Source: Tricholoma matsutake
Lineage: Eukaryota > Basidiomycota > Agaricomycetes > Agaricales > Tricholomataceae
Direction: 5' to 3'
DNA length: 64,000 bases
NCBI GenBank assembly: GCA_026075535.2
Contig: AP026542.1
Coordinates: 12,710,001-12,774,000, forward strand
Below the pieces are notes generated by a model, which was not told the origin of the DNA, searched no databases, and worked only from the letters and a program-made list of their open reading frames with translations. Position numbers and translations under genes: made by a program. This document shows positions 45,191 through 56,042 of this stretch, piece by piece (the first letter of the stretch is position 1; each line of letters begins with the position of its first letter).

Positions 45191-46339
45191 ATGCCACATA
45201 CCTTGCAATACATAGACAAGGCAGGTCTTCTCTGCCACTTTGACCAGATTTATGTTCCAGACATCACAGATCTCCACCTCAAGGTCCTTCAGTACAAACA
45301 TGATCATATCCTCTCAGGCCACTTCAGACAAAACAAAACCCAGCAGCTTGTCCACCAGGAATATGTCTGGCCAAACCTCTGCACCTTCATCCAGGAATTC
45401 TGCAAATCTTGTACCACTTGCAAGCAATCCAAATTGCCTTGACACAAGCCCTACGGGTTCCTAAAGCAACTTCCAGTTCTGGAACAACCTTGGAACTCAA
45501 TCTCCATGGATTTCATTGAGCAACTACCCAACTCCAATGGCCACACCACTATCCAGGTCATCGTTGACTGCCTCACCAAACAAGGCATCTTCATCCCAAC
45601 TGTCAATGAAATCACAGCCCAAGAATTAGCCAACCTGTTTGTCCTCCACATCTTCTCCAAGCATGGTGTCCTGTTGCATGTCACTTGCGACCAGGGATCC
45701 GAGTTTGTCTCCCATTTCTTCCGCTCCCTTGGAAAAGTGCTCGACATGCAGATCCACTTCACTTCTGGTTATCACCCCCAAGGTGATGGTCAGACGGAGC
45801 GACTTCATCAGACCCTGGAGCAGTACCTCTGGATATTCTGTAACTATCAGCAGGACGACTGGTCTCACCTCTTACTCTTGGGCAAATTTGCCTACAACAA
45901 TGCTCCCTCCACCTCTACAGGTGTATCCCCTTTCTTTGCCAACAAAGGCTACCACCTGAACATTTCTGTCTTCCCCAAATGCGACTTAGCCTCACAGCAC
46001 ACCCCTGAGTTTGTTGTTGACTTAGACGACCTTCATCAGGAACTTCGGAAACGGCTTGTGGCCACTAAAGAGTGTTATCAAGGCCCTGCAGACAAACATC
46101 TGGCACCCACTGCACCAGACTTCAACATTGGTGATTTTGCCTACGTCACTGCAGAAAATATCTGCACCACCTGTCCCTCCAAGAAACTTTCTGAAAAGAA
46201 CCATGGTCCCTTTGAAATCATCACCCACCTGGGTACTCACTCAGTCACCCTGTGGCTTCTGGACCACATGCGGGCCATCCACCCTGTTTTCCATGTCTCC
46301 CAACTAGAAAAACACTTCCCAAACACAATTATAAATTGA
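45191..46339 (+). pseudogene. integrase of element C, DDE triad intact
   Basis: Zinc finger (45191-45442): KHDHILSGHFRQNKTQQLVH and CKSCTTCKQSK. Core (45506 on): SISMDFIEQLPNSNGHTTIQ (Asp 1), LLHVTCDQGSEFVSHFFRSL (Asp 2) and GYHPQGDGQTERLHQTLEQY (Glu). The C-terminal GPFEIITHLGTHSVTLWL and IHPVFHVSQLEKHFPN are complete. A TGA at 46337-46339 replaces Arg and splits it from the chromodomain, and a frame change lies near 45440-45500. The catalytic core itself is open. Confidence 0.85.
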
Positions 46340-46584
46340 GCACAACCTCCACCTCCTCCGATCACTATTGATGACAAGCTTGAGCATGAGATCGCCAAAG
46401 TCCTCGACTCCAAGGTCAACAATCAACATCGCTGCAAGATTCTCTACCTCGTCCGATGGGAAGGTTACCAGGGAACTGATGAAGAAGCCTCCTGGCTACC
46501 TGTTACGGAACTTGACCATGCCCAAGAACTCCTCGCAGACTTTCACACCCACTACCCACAGAAACCCAGTCCATTACCCACTTA
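46340..46584 (+). pseudogene. chromodomain of element C
   Basis: After AQPPPPPITIDDKLEHEIAK and VLDSKVNNQHRCKILYLVRW come EGYQGTDEEASWLPVTELD and ELLADFHTHYP, a canonical YLVRW.GY....SWLP chromodomain, then a stop. It is in frame with the integrase across the TGA. Confidence 0.85.
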
Positions 46585-46687
46585 AAAGCCTATTCATGTT
46601 ACTCATTCACTCAGTCAGAACTCAGAAACAAATTTTATTGCAAACAAAAACAAAGTGAAAAGAAATTTTTTGGATCCAACCGGATCC

Positions 46688-47650
46688 CTACACTACCACT
46701 TCTGCTTCCCCCTCACCATCTTCATCACCCTCTCCCCCACCATCACCCTCTTCATCAACCTCACCCTCTTCCTCCTCCTCCTTGTCATCTGCCCACCTTT
46801 TCTCCAGATATCTCTGGAAGGCCGCCCAGTCAGCCCCAGACTGGCGGATCCCACGCCTTTCCCAGCAGGACTCTTGCACTGCCCACTCCACTTTGTCTTC
46901 ATCCTCATTGCTCTCCTCCCTGGTGCTGTCGTCCTCCACCCACTCTGGGTCCAATGTATCCCAGAGCTCCTCCATGGACTCCTGTACCACAGTTGCCCCC
47001 TCACCAAAACCCTTCTTCACCATCATCATCAGCTGCCACATCAGCTCTGCATTCTCCCTGCTATTCCCTGTCGACCCTGTTGGTCCCACCATTTTTGCTG
47101 CAGGGGCCTCCTGCCCCTCCCACACTACCTCTTTGCACTTGTGTTTGACACGCGTGCAGTTATTGCACACATGTCCCCTCGTGCTCATCTTGAAACAAGA
47201 AATATTTTGATATTTGCATCTAGGCCACTTATCAGTAAAAGAAGGCTGAGAAGTAAAACAAGAGGCTCACCTTTTGCAGGGCAAGGCGGCCTGGACCTGC
47301 TCTGGACCCGTGGACTCCTCTGACCCCACCTTCGCCTTCGACTTGGCAACTTTCTTCTTCTTTGGGGACTTTCTCCCCTCAGCCTCGTCCCCCAAACCCA
47401 TGGCTGCAGCCACCTGCTTCTTCTCTGCTTGTCTTGCGACCACTGCCTCCTTCTTCTGCACCTCTGCCTGGTATGCCTCCTCCACCTTTGCAGCCTCCTC
47501 TGCTGCTCTTTGCACCTCCTGCATCCTCCGCTTCTCCTCCCTCATCACTTCCTCCTCCAGCTCTCTCATCTCCCATTCCATTTGCTCCTTCATTGCCCGC
47601 TCCCTCTGTTTGTGTTGGGCCTTCATCATGGCCAATTTGATGTTCACAGA
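46688..47650 (-). CDS. antisense spliced ORF inside element C, unknown
   Basis: Between the chromodomain and the 3' LTR, on the strand opposite to C. Exon 47647-47270 encodes a Glu/Lys/Arg-rich coiled coil (MNIKLAMMKAQHKQRERAMK, then KKKKVAKSKAKVG). A GTGAGC...TTTCAAG intron of about 85 nt is followed by MSTRGHVCNNCTRVKHKCKE, a C-x2-C-x6-C cluster like half of a Zn2Cys6 or other small zinc motif. It ends in a strongly acidic tail (DDKEEEEEGEVDEEGDGGGE). Upstream, ACTCCCCCCCAG suggests an earlier exon. Both frames are open although the element's own genes are broken. I recall similar antisense frames in Agaricomycete genomes but cannot verify it. Confidence 0.5.
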
Positions 47651-47783
47651 GACTGCTGGGGGGGAGTAGGAAACAATGTGAAAATTTTTTCAACCAACTG
47701 CCACATTCAGAAATTCAACCAACTTCCTTATTCAGACTCAAACACTCATGTGCCTCATAGGCTCGGCACTAAGGGGGATATAC

Positions 47784-49564
47784 TGTCAAGAACCGTTCCT
47801 CACCCAATCAGAACCCACATCTGCCCAACCCTTTTCCACACCTCAAACCTGACATTCATCAACTCCTCCCGCTTTCATTCCTGGCTGCCTTGCTCTGCCC
47901 ACACTGCTGTGCACCAGGCCACCTTGTACAGCAACCACAGCCGCCTTCCCAAGGCTGCCGTCCCCTTTGCAAATTTGACTATGGATTCCTGTATGGCTCC
48001 CACTAGGTAATTTATCTATGCAGTCAAGACACTGCCACAGCCTCTGCTTCTGTTCCACCTTTATTCCAGACTACAGTATTTAAGCTTAGTTAGTTTTGCC
48101 TTGTATCCCTCAGTTCATATATTGACATAGACTCGACAAAGCCCTGTCTTTAACTTGCCAATCTAAATCTCATTCTACTCCTACCTCTGTCCTCTAAGAG
48201 TCTGAAACTTTATTTGACTCAACCTCTAGTTCTTCCTTCCAAGCTTTGGTCTCACCTGAGCTTAACCCAAGTCCCTCTGTTGATAGGTCCACCATGCACT
48301 CTAAGGATGATAGGTCCACTGTGCACTCTAAGCTCTGGGAATGTCCCCAAATGCATCGACACATCACCACACATGCTCCCAACCCCTACGAACCCCACAA
48401 GACCACGCCGAAACTACTTTGAATGACTTTGAACAATTTCAAACAATTTTGAATGACTTTGAACAACTTTGCAACACTTCGAGCAGGTTTGAACATCTTC
48501 ACAGCACCTTGAATGTCTTTGGCCACTGTATACCTATTGGACCGCCCTTCAGATACACGCAGCACACTTTGTATGAGTTAGTGCATCGCATATCAAGCAC
48601 CACTAGACATGGGGAGACACGACGACGGGATTCTAGGATGCAATAGTGGTGCTTTGACATCTTGATGATATATTGGATCAATAGGACAGGTACCCGCAAT
48701 AAATCGTGACTCTATACACTTCCCTTCTTATCATTTTTCATTTATTTTATGATTTGCAAAGTTCTTTATTGTTTTATATCTTGCCTTGTATTCCTCATGT
48801 TCTATTTCCTTTTAAGTACCACCTTTCCCAAACATATATAGCCTTGTACTAGCTACTTAGAACAACAGAATAGATCGTCCTCTCACATCAATCATCTGAT
48901 TTAAGAGCAATTCTCTTGAGTCTAAGCATCTTGACTTAGTCTTGAAGTTCAGTGTTTTATGCTGAACTTCTTTGAACTTCTCATACTAGTTTCTCAAAAC
49001 TATTGTCTATCATTCATCTTTTGAAATCCTTTCTACATCCTTATAGTCTATCCTCAGCCTTCATCAAAATTGTCCTCACCCTCTATAAGCCCCTCGAACT
49101 TCTTCAAACTCCTTTGAACATCTTCAAACCTCCTCAAACTTTCCTTGAACATCATCACAGTGCTTCAGACACTCTCAAATCTCATTGAACTTCATCAGAC
49201 CCCCTCTAAAGTCATTTCCCTAACCTTGGGTAGCAGCGGTGATATTTCATACCACCTTGCAACCTTCCCCTAACTAGTGTTATACTATTCGAGACCTTAT
49301 TGTGGGTTTTGTTTGGGTTTCCTGGTCGAGTATCATCACTGTACTCCTTCCCCACATTTACCCACACTTCCCCACTCCTACCTGCAAACCTTTGTCTCAA
49401 AATTACAACACCAGACGAGGTGAAGGGCACAGCTTCTTATAAGCTGAAGCCAAGTCCTTTCTGTTCCCCTTTGCAGGACCCACTACAACCCAACAACTGG
49501 CCATTATCAACACCCACAGGGTCCAACCGGATTCTGACGTGCCTTCTAGGATCAGTTCTTAACA
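47784..49564 (+). mobile_element. 3' LTR of element C, with nested solo LTR
   Basis: Starts TGTCAAGAACC after AAGGGGGATAC and ends GTTCTTAACA. 1781 bp, of which 1062 are the family D LTR plus its duplicated target. The rest matches 30797-31504. Confidence 0.85.
48281..49338 (+). mobile_element. solo LTR, family D, TSD CTGT
   Basis: Starts TGATAGGTCC and ends GAGTATCATCA, flanked by CTGT at 48277-48280 and 49339-49342. The matching position in the 5' LTR of C (about 31292) has CTGT once, so this is a clean insertion. The first 27 or so bases are tandemly duplicated (TGATAGGTCCACCATGCACT and again at about 48308). A truncated copy lies at 5732-6372. Confidence 0.8.
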
Positions 49565-49772
49565 GTCATTTGTGATTGGCTACCCCATGCCCACATTTCA
49601 TTCCCTGTAACAAGTCTTTATCTGCCCCAGATCTTCATAGATGTTTCTTGATTGCATTTTTCATCTTCACAGTCTTCTGAACTCAATCATTTCAGATCAT
49701 GGTTCCATTTTTGCTTCCACCTTCTGGAGAGCACTAACAAATATTTTAAATGTTGATCATACAGCTTATCAC
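49565..49772 (+). pseudogene. integrase core of element B, second part
   Basis: After the duplicated GTCAT the frame, with shifts, reads WLPHAH, FIPCNKSLSAPDLHRCFL, then LNSIISDHGSIFASTFWRAL and LNVDHTAYH. The ISDHGS segment carries the second catalytic Asp. It stops at an hAT-like insertion at 49773, before the catalytic Glu. Confidence 0.75.
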
Positions 49773-50465
49773 TAGTGTTTAAAGGTCCAGTTGGGTGGAC
49801 CGAAAAAATGACCACAACCCAACCAAACCCACTTGAATGCAACCAGACCATCAGTTGTGGTTGCCCACTTTTGTGGTCGGTTGGGTTGCTGGTTGCCTTA
49901 CTTCAAAAATATTTGAAAACTGTTAGAAAACCAGTTGCAATCAGTTGCAACTGGTCTCTTATAGTATATAATATGTACTTATAATTACATTGATAGTAAG
50001 AAAAAAGAACTAATAAAAGTACTAATTATTACTATCAATACTATGTTCACATGCAATGGGACAAGCTCAGGGGAAAAGTAGTCATTTCATGGGTGCTTAT
50101 ATACCCTGTGGCCATGCACAGACCATGTGGTCACATTTGTGCTCTCAGAAATGAAAATTGCACCACTTCCTGGATGATTTCCCATGACTACAACATCAAC
50201 ATCAACAATGCCACATCCACAAAAATGACCCACAACTGAACGAATACAAAGTAGGTGGCCCAAACAATGAATGAGTGTTGTTTGGGCCCTAGGGTACATT
50301 TTTTTATAGTTAATTTCTTCCTCTCGCTAACTAACCAACTAAGAGCCTTTTTTTTTAGGTACTTGTTAGTTTCATAACAAAATCACCCACCCCACCAACC
50401 CAAGCCCATTGCTGCCACTGTGAGCTGCTGCTCACAGGGTGGCAATGGGCCATTTCTGGACCACA
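49773..50465 (+). mobile_element. hAT-like element (TAGTGTTT family), right end lost
   Basis: Left end TAGTGTTTAAAGGTCCAGT follows CTTATCAC. About 690 bp on, element B coding sequence resumes at AFHVSLLEPYHNPS, but no right terminal repeat or second CTTATCAC is found, and roughly 250 codons of integrase are missing. It contains a hairpin/intron cassette (50256-50358) and a perfect-looking GTGAGCTGCTGCTCAC palindrome (about 50420). Confidence 0.6.
50256..50358 (+). repeat. hairpin/intron cassette, copy 4
   Basis: Hairpin GGCCCAAAC ... GTTTGGGCC (50256-50287), then an intron-like 66-nt segment (50293-50358) with donor GTACAT, CTAACTAACC branch-like sequence and acceptor TTTTTTTTTAG/GTACTTG. 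Confidence 0.5.
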
Positions 50466-50940
50466 ACAACTGCTTTCCATGTTTCTCTTCTTGAACCTTA
50501 CCACAACCCTTCTGTCTTACACTCCCATTCTGAACCTGAACCTTTTCAACTTGCCAATAACCCTGCCCTGAATATCCACTCTATTTATGATGATCACAAA
50601 ATTGGCCATTGATATGAATATTTTGTTTGTTGGAAAAACCAACCCAAATCCGAAAATTTGTGGATTCCCTTATCTGACATTCCTACCTCCCAAAATGAGC
50701 TCCTTGATCACTTCCATTGCCATCATCCTTGCGCTCCTCATCCACATACTTTAGTTCTGAACCAAGTCTTTTCTCCTTTGCCACTGACTTCTCTGACCAT
50801 TTCCCTCTACACAGATTCCATGCCCCAAGCTTCTCTACCAACACCTGACTTACTCCGTCCTCGCATCCTGCTGGCTGCCGCTCGTCCTGCCTCCTCCACT
50901 CGTATGACAGAGACAACACACTATGACCCCAAGTTACACT
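50466..50940 (+). pseudogene. integrase end and chromodomain of element B
   Basis: TAFHVSLLEPYHNPSVLHSH, then HSIYDDHKIGH, a stop, and YEYFVCWKNQPKSENLWIPL and NELLDHFHCHHP form a chromodomain with Y.VCWK and E..WIPL. The frame 50658-50942 continues for about 60 further residues (MPQASLPTPDLLRPRILLAA) to the stop, close to the purine tract. Confidence 0.75.
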
Positions 50941-50965
50941 AGCTCAATGCCCACATCTTTCCCTC

Positions 50966-50978
50966 AAAGGGGGGATAA
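50966..50978 (+). promoter_or_regulatory. polypurine tract of element B
   Basis: AAAGGGGGGATAA directly before the LTR start TGTGAGGG. It is the expected primer for plus-strand DNA synthesis. Confidence 0.65.
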
Positions 50979-51355
50979 TGTGAGGGTCATGGTCTTCAGA
51001 CCATGGACTCTTAGTTACTCATGGCCTTTCTAGTTATTCAATGCATCCTTTGTTACTCTATAGCCTTTCTTCTATATTCTATGTTCTCTCAGATGCTCTA
51101 TGGCCTTTCTTACTATGTTATGGGTACTCAGATATACTCGGTATCCTTGGCTATGTAGTTTCTGCACTATTTAGGTATGAGTTCCTGTTGTTTGTATTCC
51201 TCGTCAAATCAATGCCAGTGACTCGGACTCTCACACTCTTAGTCCTCACCTCGAGTTCTCATAACCTCATTTATTTCTTGCTGATTGGTCTTGGATGTGG
51301 CCTTGACCATCACACCATTGAAACTACTGTACCAATGCAATCAATTCATCAGGGG
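50979..51355 (+). mobile_element. 3' LTR of element B, right border unclear
   Basis: Starts TGTGAGGGTCATGGTCTTCA. A 60-bp copy of its start lies at 19551-19610 in reverse. No matching end (CCCTCACA) was found, so the border near 51355 is a guess. The 5' LTR of B is absent. Confidence 0.5.
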
Positions 51356-51953
51356 GTGTGACCTGTGACCAACCTGACGAAAAGTTATTTTCATCAGGTC
51401 ATGAAAATTTCTGTGACCTGGGTGAAAATTCAGTCAGAAACACGTCCAAATTGCCTTTTTTGAATGCTTTTGGCTCTCCTAAGTTCTATCAAGCATTTGT
51501 CATGACCCAGTGACCTGGGTGACCTGAGTCACCAATCAAATTCACACTGCCACTTCCCTTATCTGATCACTGTGACTCCCACATCCTGCTGGCACACCTG
51601 TTTTCTAATTTGTCCTCCTCCCTCATCAAATTCACGTTCCACCTCTGCTGAGCACCTGGGTCACAACTTTTCCATGCAGGATCAATCTCCTGGGTCACAA
51701 ACCTTTCCATTCCTGCTCCATTGTTGTGGACTTTCCAGCCTCAGCTTCAATCCACAGTGTGCATCCCTTGCAAGTGTGCTACATCTCAAGTACCACATTT
51801 GTGTTACTGTAAGGTTTTGTACTATCAAAATTACAATCTAACTATTACATATCTTAGATATACTTTATCTACTCATCAGTCAGGTCAGGTCAATCACATC
51901 CACAACATCTCTCTGATCAACCACACCCTCCAAACTTGAATCATACTGGTCAG
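51356..51953. other. spacer with GTGACCTGGGTGACC repeats
   Basis: Several TGACCTG / CAGGTCA units in both senses (51358-51410 and 51505-51535) suggest a degraded foldback repeat. No coding frame. The first copy of the 74-bp tandem repeat (51876-51949) lies at its end. Confidence 0.35.
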
Positions 51954-52023
51954 TCAGGTCAGGTCAATCATGTCCGCACCATCTCTCTGATCAGCCACAC
52001 CCTCCAAACTTGAATCTTCCTGC
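51876..52023. repeat. 74-bp tandem duplication at the XPG gene 3' end
   Basis: TCAGTCAGGTCAGGTCAAT starts both units (51876 and 51950) and the rest is nearly identical. The unit on the gene side encodes the last residues of the nuclease frame and its TGA, so the duplication copied the end of the reading frame into the 3' flank. Confidence 0.65.
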
Positions 52024-52786
52024 GTGAGATCAATGAAGCTGATATATTGACCCATCCACTGTGGTTGTAGAATGTAATCAGCCTGGAAGTAATATAACAT
52101 TATTTAAAATAAACTTACAATGGCTACTCTGCAAGAACATTTTGGTTTCTCCAACTTGATCATCAATGGGATGGCCACTGCTGTAAGAATTGGCTGAGGA
52201 ATCTGTACAACAATCAGCTCTGTCTCATCTGCAATCACTTCTTCATCTGTGTCTGTGTCCACGTCCCTGCAGCCCATAAGCCTAACAAAGTTGCTGGCAG
52301 AGAACTTGACATTGCTCGTAGAGTTTGAAGGTCCAGTCCCTTGGACTGAGGACCAGACTGGACCAGACTGGATTTTGAACTGGTCCAACAGGTCCAACAG
52401 GACCATCAGTCCCAGTTCAGGGTAGTCTCATAGCAGTCCAGTCCTCAGTCCTACTGATTCTCAATTTGACACAGACCGGGGGCAGACCAGTTCAGACCGG
52501 TTTGGTATTGAACTCACAGTCCAGCTATGGTATGTAATTTTATTATATAATATGCTAGGGGACAGAGGCCCAGGGGGTTACAATAGTGAAATCTTGAGGG
52601 TTTATATACAGTACACTAGTTGTGCATGTTTGTATTGTTTGCATCCATTTGTTTACAGTAAATGAACATGTGAACATGCATTATTTGCATCATGTGTGCA
52701 TGCATTTGTTTACAGTAAACAAACATGTGTTTGTTAAATGAACATGCACAAACAATGTGTTACATGGTCAATGTTAACCAACATCT

Positions 52787-52869
52787 GCCCAAATGATGTC
52801 CAGTGTTGTTTGGGCCCCAGGTATGTCTTCCTTTGTCATTTAACTATCATTTATCTTGTTTTTTCATAG
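52787..52869 (+). repeat. hairpin/intron cassette, copy 5
   Basis: Hairpin GCCCAAATGA ... GTTGTTTGGGC (52787-52815), then CCCAG and a 49-nt intron-like segment with donor GTATGT, TTTAACTATC and acceptor TTTTCATAG/GTTCTGACTGG. Confidence 0.55.
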
Positions 52870-53119
52870 GTTCTGACTGGTTATCATGCCGGTCCCACTC
52901 TCTGCCTTGCAGGGTGGATTGCAGGTACTACAAGGACAACAAACAGGAATGGCACCCACCTCCAGCCCCACGAGCCTCTGCTTGTGGAGTGGATTGTGGG
53001 TGCTAGCAAGTTGGGGTATTCAAATGGCTAATGCAGTCGACAAATGACAAATGGGAGGACATCAAAAAGGCATGCAAATGGCGAAGAGAGGGCAGGGGAT
53101 GGGAGAATGAGGTAGGGAT

Positions 53120-53680
53120 GGATGACAGCACCCACGACCACAATGACAACTACTCGACAATACAACAACAACAACTGGACAACTACAACTGGACAACTAC
53201 AACTACAACAACACCAATACCAACAATGATGACAGCAACAACAACATTGGCAACAACAACATTGGCAACACAACAAGGCAATGACAACAACAACAGCAGC
53301 AACAACAACAGCAACAACAGCAACAACCACCACCACCACTGCCCCCCAATAATGACAATGACAATGACAATGACAATGACAATGACAACAATGACAACAA
53401 TGACAACAACAACAGCAACAATGGCAATGACCACCACCACCACTGCCCCCCAATAACAACAATGACAACAATGACAATGAGACAATAACAATGCTAACGA
53501 CAATGCTAATGACAATGCTAATGACAATGCTAATGACAACAATGACAACAATGACAACAACAACAGCAACAATGGCAATGACCACCACCACCACTGCCCC
53601 CCAATAACAACAATGACAACAATGACAACAAGACAATAACAACGCTAACGACAATGCTAATGACAATGACAAAGGAGGCC
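53120..53680. repeat. ACAACA/GACAAT low-complexity tract
   Basis: Trinucleotide-like and hexanucleotide repeats (GACAATGACAATGAC, CAACAACAACAG) with a duplicated 50-60 bp block ending in CACTGCCCCCCAATAA at about 53340, 53450 and 53605. It opens long frames of single-residue runs on both strands that are not genes. Confidence 0.8.
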
Positions 53681-55545
53681 CATTTGCAACTCATGAACCA
53701 CCAAGACCATCACCATCCCCCCCTCCCTCAAAATGTGAGATGGAGGGAGTCATTTTCTTTTTTCTTTCCTTTTTCTACTAACCAAGCTTCATACATACAA
53801 TCCCCCTCCCTCGACACCCACCTCCAGCCTTGTGAGCCACTGCTTGTGGGGTGTGGGTGTTACTTAATAAATTAAATTAAATTAGTATCTATATTATTAT
53901 TTACATGTATATAGGCTGTAGACCAGTCTGAACCAGTCAATGGAATGCAAACGGGGTTCGATAGATAACTGAATAATATAGGACCAGGTTGGTCCACAGT
54001 TCGGCCTAAAAAAGCAAAAAGACTGGACCAAACTGGACTTTAAAACTCTAATTGCTCAAGGCAACCACATGCCTGGGATTGTGTCCAGTGCTTACTCTAC
54101 AATCTTTAACTTGTGTGACCATCACTTGTTTATCTGGCATGGCAAGGCATCAAGGACCAGGGTCATACAGAACAGTAGGCTGTGAAAGTCCAAACATGGT
54201 TACCATAGACAACACCTTTGAATTTGGGAGCTTACCATGCAAAACATATGAAAGCATACACTGCTCCAGAGATTAGCATGAAATCTTTTCAAGAGGTCTT
54301 TCCCTGTCATCCACCCAAGATCTTTTATCAAGAGCAAGGTGATTTCATGGATGGTGGGCTCGCATGGCTGCCAACCAGATGTATCAGGCAGAATGGAGCC
54401 AGGTGACCATGATGTAATAGGGTTTACATACAACTCTAACACTTTAGAGGAAGGAAACAAACTAGGAATTTGGACTACAAGGGTCCCATAGCAACATCCA
54501 AGGATCCCACAAGAGTCAGAGGCCAGTTCAGAACACATGTCTTCCCGCCAAGTTTTGATGAATTGCTGAAATCCTTCATCCCAATTCCCTGCCAGAGTTA
54601 CTTCAATCAACATGTCACCATATCCACACCTAGCAAGGCAATGTGCAATTTGTGCTCCAATGCCTACAACACCTTGATCATAGTCACCACTGGCGACTAG
54701 TGCAATTAAAATAGATCCACCTCACATGAGTGCCATGACATCACTGTGTTCAATGACATCAGAAGAGTAGACTTTGACTTGATCAAGGTCACAGCTCCCA
54801 GGTTTTCTAGAAAGATTACACATTGGGCAGGAATTCAAGTCCACATAACTAAGTATACTGTGACATACCTCTGAATAACATACTGAGCACCAAATGCCCA
54901 TGCATCACTATCATTGGTAATTACAGCATCAATTTGCCCCTCTGCATTGAGCTTTGCCAGCTCAGCTTCAGCTTCCCCAGATGCCTTCAACCAAAGATAT
55001 GAGTATTAGGCAACACTGGCCCATGATAATGGACCACTCACCTGGTGGAAGTAATATCCAAATGCCATGATAAGCTTCTTTGCATGCTCAGTAAGCTGGT
55101 GTGCATGATGAGTTGGCACCATTTGACCATGTTTAACAGAAGGTTGGTGAGGGCCATCAAATACAAATACTAAAGTAACTGGGCTCCTGAGGTAGTGATA
55201 CACCTTGAAAAAAAGTATTCAAAGCTCTGGATTCTCACCTGCTTGAGCTTGGAGAGTTGGGTTCTTGAAGACAGCTTCACAGCTGGCATACCAAATGCTG
55301 GAAAGATGACCAGTGTAAACACCATCTTGATTATACCCGAGCACAATCTGATGCACCTGATATCAACCCCAATGGTCAATGTACAGCTAGCTACCTTGAT
55401 GATTTTGTTGAAATCCTTCAATTGTTGTATGCTCCAAGAATGAATTTTCTTCATGGACAGCATCCAGCACCTTCAAGCAGTAGATGGTCAGTAATGAGAC
55501 ACCTAGATTTGAAGTGACAACCTCCCAAAGCCCAGTTATGCCCAT

Positions 55546-56042
55546 GTTGCCTGCAAAGTTTCATCTGAGACATTTGACTGTTTCCTACTGCTAAGAAAAC
55601 AGGAAACAAGGAAATACATCCATACATATCTGTATTGCATGTACAACCACACATACATTGTTGGTTGGCAGTGTGCATGGTCACCATACGACACTTGGCA
55701 TAGATTATCTCTCCAGCACACTACAGAGATCACACAGTAGTTTTTAAACATATGCTAGAGGCCGATAATTTTCTAGACAAATTCTTTTATTTGTAGTAAC
55801 TTATGGTTCCTACTTCCATGCAACAAAGATAATTTGATCCTGTCTTTTAGTAAACCTAAGTCTAGTGTAGGCTGCCAAACTCAGCATCCTTCCACAGCCC
55901 ATTCATATCAATGATGGTCACTCTAACACAAATCAACATTAAGGAAAGATCAAAATTCAGAGAAGAAACAGTGATACAGAGAAGGGAATATGACATAAAT
56001 ACAATGGGAAAAGGACATAGAAATACAAGTGTGGAAACATTT
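55546..56042. other. spacer between the two degraded genes
   Basis: Upstream of the XPG-type start and downstream of the 3' end of the next minus-strand gene, so it should contain the XPG promoter. The start has a favourable CAACATGG context. No other frame or repeat was recognised. Confidence 0.35.

Larger units (their letters stand above)
30797..49564 (+). mobile_element. Ty3/Gypsy chromovirus C inserted in element B
   Basis: Both LTRs start TGTCAAGAACCGTTCC and end AGTTCTTAACA (5' 30797-31504, 3' 47784-49564). An exact 5-bp duplication GTCAT flanks it (30792-30796 and 49565-49569), and removing it rejoins B's integrase frame (SIWVI to WLPHAH). Internal order: gag, knuckle, protease, RT, RNase H, integrase, chromodomain, then an antisense frame. 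It is itself split by element F in protease and by a solo LTR in its 3' LTR. A purine tract (AAGGGGGATAC) precedes the 3' LTR. Confidence 0.9.
52319..54050. mobile_element. hAT-like element in the XPG exon, TSD ATTGCTCR
   Basis: Ends TAGAGTTTGAAGGTCC and GGACTTTAAAACTCTA pair as a terminal inverted repeat. ATTGCTCG (52311-52318) and ATTGCTCA (54051-54058) are an 8-bp target duplication with one transition. There is no transposase frame. Inside are a hairpin/intron cassette (52787-52869), three TGCTTG.GGGTGG motifs and a long ACAACA/GACAAT simple-repeat tract (53120-53680). Confidence 0.8.
51954..55545 (-). pseudogene. XPG/GEN1-type structure-specific nuclease, split by hAT
   Basis: Start at 55545: MGITGLWEVVTSNL, the XPG N-terminal signature. 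Next comes an exon with NSFLEHTTIEGFQQNHQ, then TIGVDI after a frame break, and YHYLRSPVTLVFVFDGPHQP. The XPG-I block GEAEAELAKLNAEGQIDAV and ITNDSDAWAFGAQYVI holds the acidic catalytic residues (TDD is TND here), and GGSILIALVASGDYDQG is the C-domain/helix-hairpin entry with GDYD. Further on are WQPCEPTIHEITLLLIKDLG and FHANLWSSVC. Several short introns fit (such as 55038-54987 and 52118-52083). A TGA (54722-54724) replaces Arg before GGSIL. An hAT-like element (52319-54050) sits in the exon VALSN/VKFSASNFVRL. The last exon ends at 51954. Intact relatives cut flaps or junctions in DNA. Confidence 0.75.

Noticed and set aside
46655..47323. 222-codon plus-strand frame in element C 3' region
   Set aside because: It consists of Leu/Pro/Ser/His-rich text opposite acidic and Lys-rich antisense exons that have a good intron. 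The minus-strand reading is more protein-like.
53028..53672. Long minus-strand frames of Leu/Val/Cys/Ser runs and the matching plus-strand Asn/Thr frame
   Set aside because: They are translations of ACAACA/GACAAT simple repeats. All frames are open for the same reason, and no start, intron or domain supports a gene.
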